Source of the DNA: an uncultured Eubacteriales bacterium
GTDB lineage: Bacteria > Bacillota > Clostridia > Christensenellales > Borkfalkiaceae
DNA length: 6,614 nt
NCBI GenBank assembly: GCA_958405585.1
Contig: CATYEP010000104.1
Span: 1-6,614 of the forward strand
Reading direction: 5' to 3'
Shown one piece after another: positions 4,608-6,614 of the stretch. The notes under the pieces are model-generated. The model saw nothing but the letters and a program-made list of their open reading frames with translations, searched no databases and was not told the DNA's origin. The position numbers and the translations under genes are program-made. Each line of letters starts with the position of its first letter. Position 1 is the first letter of the stretch.

Positions 4608-5728
4608 TTTATTGCTTCTCCTTCAAACGTTTTCACGATCTTTTTCAGATATGAAGTGATCGGTAAATGCTGCGGACAGCTTTTTTCGCATTTCCTGCAT
4701 TCAATGCAATCGCTCGCTTTTCCATACCCCCTGTTTCCCAGTTCGCGGTAACTTTTAATTCCATCGTTCAGGGATTCGATTGCTTTACATTTATTATAGA
4801 GAGCAAAATATTCGGGTATCGCTATGTGCATTGGGCAATTTTCCGTACAATAGCGACATGCGGTACACTCAATCGTAACATTCCCGCGCAGCATTGCGGC
4901 AGCTCTTTTTACGACCGCCATATCTGCTTCATTGAGAGGGCTGAAATCCTTCATAAAGGATACGTTGTCCTTTACCTGCTCAAAGTTCGACATACCGCTC
5001 AAGACCATAAATACCTGAGGCAAACTTGCGGCAAAACGAATGGCCCAGGATGCAGGTGACCAATCCGGATGCACACTTGCAAACATAGCGCGGATATCGG
5101 ACGGCAGATCAGCAAGCCTGCCCCCTTTGACAGGTTCCATCACAATCACCGGTTTGCCGTGCTTTACCGCCGTTTCATAGCACAGGCGAGATTGAACATT
5201 TTCATCTTCCCAATCCAGATAATTGATCTGAAGTTGGACAAATTCCATTTCTGGGTGTTCTGTCAAAATTTTATCTAACATTTCAGCAGAATCATGAAAG
5301 GAAAATCCGACTTTTTTTACAAGTCCGCGCTGTTTCAGATCGGCAACAAAATCAAAACAGTTCAATCGGACTGCCGTATCATAATTTTTTTTGTCCAGTG
5401 CGTGAAGCAAATAATAATCGAAATACCCTGCGCCAGTCCTGCTCAACTGTTCGGAAAAAATTCTTTGCAGATCATCTTTTTCCTTCAACATCATGGTAGG
5501 CAATTTGCTTGCAATCGTAAAGGCAGAACGATCATGCCTTCCGATCAACACAGAATTGATAGCTTTCTCACTTGCTCCGTTATGATACATATAGGCTGTA
5601 TCAAAATATGTAAATCCGTTTGCAATAAAATAATCGGCCATCTGATATGTCTGACCGAGATGCACAGAACTCGCGTCATCAGCATTTTCAAGAGGCAGAC
5701 GCATCAATCCGAATCCAAGTTTTTTCAT
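4604..5728 (-). CDS. Aldo/keto reductase with C-terminal two-cluster [4Fe-4S] domain
   Basis: This 374-residue protein joins two parts. Residues 1-275 form an aldo/keto reductase barrel opening with GFGLMRLPL and carrying the catalytic tetrad at Asp43 (FDTA), Tyr48 (AYMYH), Lys75 (ASKLP) and His109 (LLHAL). Residues 285-355 carry two CxxCxxCxxxCP motifs: Cys288, 291, 294, 298 and Cys341, 344, 347, 351, each expected to hold a [4Fe-4S] cluster. This is the COG1453-type architecture common in anaerobes. The barrel would use NAD(P)H to reduce an aldehyde or ketone, and the clusters suggest electron exchange with ferredoxin or another carrier; the substrate is unknown. The ATG at 5728 has an excellent AAAGGAGGTG site 4 nt upstream and overlaps the previous gene by 4 bp. 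It also overlaps merR by 4 bp, making it a coupled operon member. No signal peptide, so cytoplasmic. Confidence 0.93.
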   Translation of the reverse strand: MKKLGFGLMRLPLENADDASSVHLGQTYQMADYFIANGFTYFDTAYMYHNGASEKAINSVLIGRHDRSAFTIASKLPTMMLKEKDDLQRIFSEQLSRTGAGYFDYYLLHALDKKNYDTAVRLNCFDFVADLKQRGLVKKVGFSFHDSAEMLDKILTEHPEMEFVQLQINYLDWEDENVQSRLCYETAVKHGKPVIVMEPVKGGRLADLPSDIRAMFASVHPDWSPASWAIRFAASLPQVFMVLSGMSNFEQVKDNVSFMKDFSPLNEADMAVVKRAAAMLRGNVTIECTACRYCTENCPMHIAIPEYFALYNKCKAIESLNDGIKSYRELGNRGYGKASDCIECRKCEKSCPQHLPITSYLKKIVKTFEGEAIK

Positions 5729-6153
5729 ACAACACCTCCTTTCGTTTGATATACTGCATTTTTTAAAATCTGATACGCTTCTTCCGGATCAGACACGTTT
5801 TCTATTGCTTTTTCCATCGGACACATGCCGTCGCCTTTGCGATTGACGATCACACTTGCCAGGGTTTGATAAGAAAACGGAATATTGAAGCGCAAAAATA
5901 TTTCTTTCGCTTTCTCACTTATCACCGAACCATAAACGGATGCAACTTTCATTTTGACAAATAACAGAGCCGCAGCTTTTCCTACGATTTTATCCGCCAC
6001 AGAGAATTCAGAGAATGCAGTCCTTGTTTTCATGATTTCAAGTAATGGCCTGATCCCTTTGCCGTCAAGAATAATTTCTTGCTCTGCGCTACAAAAAACA
6101 ACGCTTGCTTTTCTGTCTTCCAAAATAAATTTTGCCCTATTTATGTCATTCAT
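5725..6153 (-). CDS. DUF1893 (TM1506-like) protein
   Basis: This 142-residue cytoplasmic protein resembles the DUF1893 family, whose Thermotoga member TM1506 has, to my recollection, a cytidine-deaminase-like fold without an assigned reaction. Features seen: ASVVFCSAEQEIILDGKGIRP at 16-36, DKIVGKAAALLFVKMKVASVYG at 54-75, and the most distinctive stretch NRKGDGMCPMEKAI at 104-117 with Cys111. The classical deaminase zinc motifs (C/HAE and PCxxC) are absent, so deaminase activity should not be assumed. The ATG at 6153 comes one base after the stop of the transporter gene and has only a weak ribosome site (AAAGTAG), so translation probably depends on ribosomes finishing the upstream gene. Its stop overlaps the reductase start by 4 bp. 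The function is unknown; context suggests handling of the compound imported by the upstream gene. Confidence 0.8.
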   Translation of the reverse strand: MNDINRAKFILEDRKASVVFCSAEQEIILDGKGIRPLLEIMKTRTAFSEFSVADKIVGKAAALLFVKMKVASVYGSVISEKAKEIFLRFNIPFSYQTLASVIVNRKGDGMCPMEKAIENVSDPEEAYQILKNAVYQTKGGVV

Positions 6154-6154
6154 A

Positions 6155-6614
6155 CTACTTTGTAAATCCTTTTAAATTATAATATAACAAGGGAATCAGG
6201 CAAATTTGCAGAATCATCCCCGGTATTCCGTTCAGAAAAGTCCTGGCAATGTTTCCGACCGAAAATGCGACGTCCGCTAACACGAGCGAAAGTAGAGCCG
6301 CAACAAAAAGCTTGACTATTCTTCCCGAAATCTGTGCGATCAATATCTTTAGCGAAACAGCAATTTTCTTCTGTGAAATCAGTCCTGTGCTTATACCGTA
6401 AACGGCAAGTTCAACACACATCAAAAATACTTGATCTGCGTTCGGCATTCCGGTCAACAAGTGACTTATAAGCGGACTGGCTGCCCCTATCATTCCGCCT
6501 GCAACCGGGCCGAGAATTAAGCCTGAAAGAAGAACAGCAAAATGCATGGGGAGTATAATTGTTCCAAGTGCATTCCCGGTATGGCTCCACCTTCCGACAA
6601 GATGAATGATTTGC
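6155..6614 (-). CDS. ECF-transporter S-component-like membrane protein (C-terminal part)
   Basis: The last 152 residues are visible and the start lies beyond the right edge. The frame stays open to the window end, and an internal Met at 6547 is not the start because the family motif begins before it (LPMHFAVLLSGLILGP). The sequence continues through GMIGAASPLISHLLTGMP and VELAVYGISTGLI, a pattern I recognise from integral-membrane substrate-binding (S) subunits of energy-coupling-factor vitamin transporters in Clostridia. Hydrophobic segments are at about visible residues 16-50, 62-80, 88-112 and 128-145. S-components pair with a shared EcfT/EcfA module usually encoded elsewhere, which fits the absence of an ATPase here. 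The substrate cannot be read from this part; vitamins, bases and related heterocycles are the usual cargo. It is the most upstream visible gene of the four-gene operon. Confidence 0.82.
   Translation of the reverse strand, partial: QIIHLVGRWSHTGNALGTIILPMHFAVLLSGLILGPVAGGMIGAASPLISHLLTGMPNADQVFLMCVELAVYGISTGLISQKKIAVSLKILIAQISGRIVKLFVAALLSLVLADVAFSVGNIARTFLNGIPGMILQICLIPLLYYNLKGFTK

Noticed and set aside
6545..6547. ATG as the start of the ECF S-component gene.
   Set aside because: The frame stays open upstream to the window edge and encodes family-like sequence before this Met, so it is internal.

Overview
The window looks like a fragment of a moderately AT-rich Clostridia-type (low-GC Gram-positive) chromosome, probably from an anaerobe. 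The reasons are strong GGAGG-type ribosome binding sites, consensus TTGACA/TATAAT promoters with 17-bp spacers, tight ATGA gene overlaps, a two-cluster ferredoxin-type aldo/keto reductase, a YdbC/PC4-like protein, a LexA repressor, and a SufC plus SufB/D pair of the kind found in anaerobic Firmicutes. I cannot name a species. All genes are on the minus strand except lexA.

Layout in plus-strand order. 1-482 is the first 160 residues of a SufB/SufD-family Fe-S assembly protein that runs off the left edge. It overlaps the end of sufC (475-1206) by 8 bp, so the two form an operon. Upstream of sufC, a strong promoter (TTGACG/TATAAT) is interwoven with a 10-bp-arm hairpin that probably ends the purB transcript. 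purB (1353-2789) encodes a 478-residue adenylosuccinate lyase. A clear terminator separates it from ydbC (2933-3154, PC4-like single-stranded nucleic-acid-binding protein), which has its own promoter with a perfect palindrome inside it. A 64-residue protein with eight cysteines (3224-3418) lies upstream of ydbC with no visible terminator between them. It is transcribed divergently from lexA (3538-4128) across a 119-bp control region holding two promoters, a palindrome resembling a degenerate SOS box, and a second inverted repeat. A GC-rich hairpin at 4180-4206 separates lexA from the convergent right-hand operon.

The right-hand operon is transcribed right to left: an ECF-transporter S-component-like membrane protein (6155-6614, truncated by the window edge), a DUF1893/TM1506-like protein (5725-6153), an aldo/keto reductase with two [4Fe-4S] motifs (4604-5728), and a MerR-family regulator with a conserved-position Cys52 (4230-4607). 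Junctions are 1 bp apart or overlap by 4 bp, so the four are very probably one translationally coupled unit. My inference is a small-molecule uptake and reduction module under a thiol-reactive regulator. The substrate is unknown.

The parts most worth following up are this four-gene operon, the cysteine-rich mini-protein sharing control DNA with lexA, and the overlapping terminator/promoter at sufC. No tRNA, rRNA, CRISPR array, insertion sequence or phage gene was seen.
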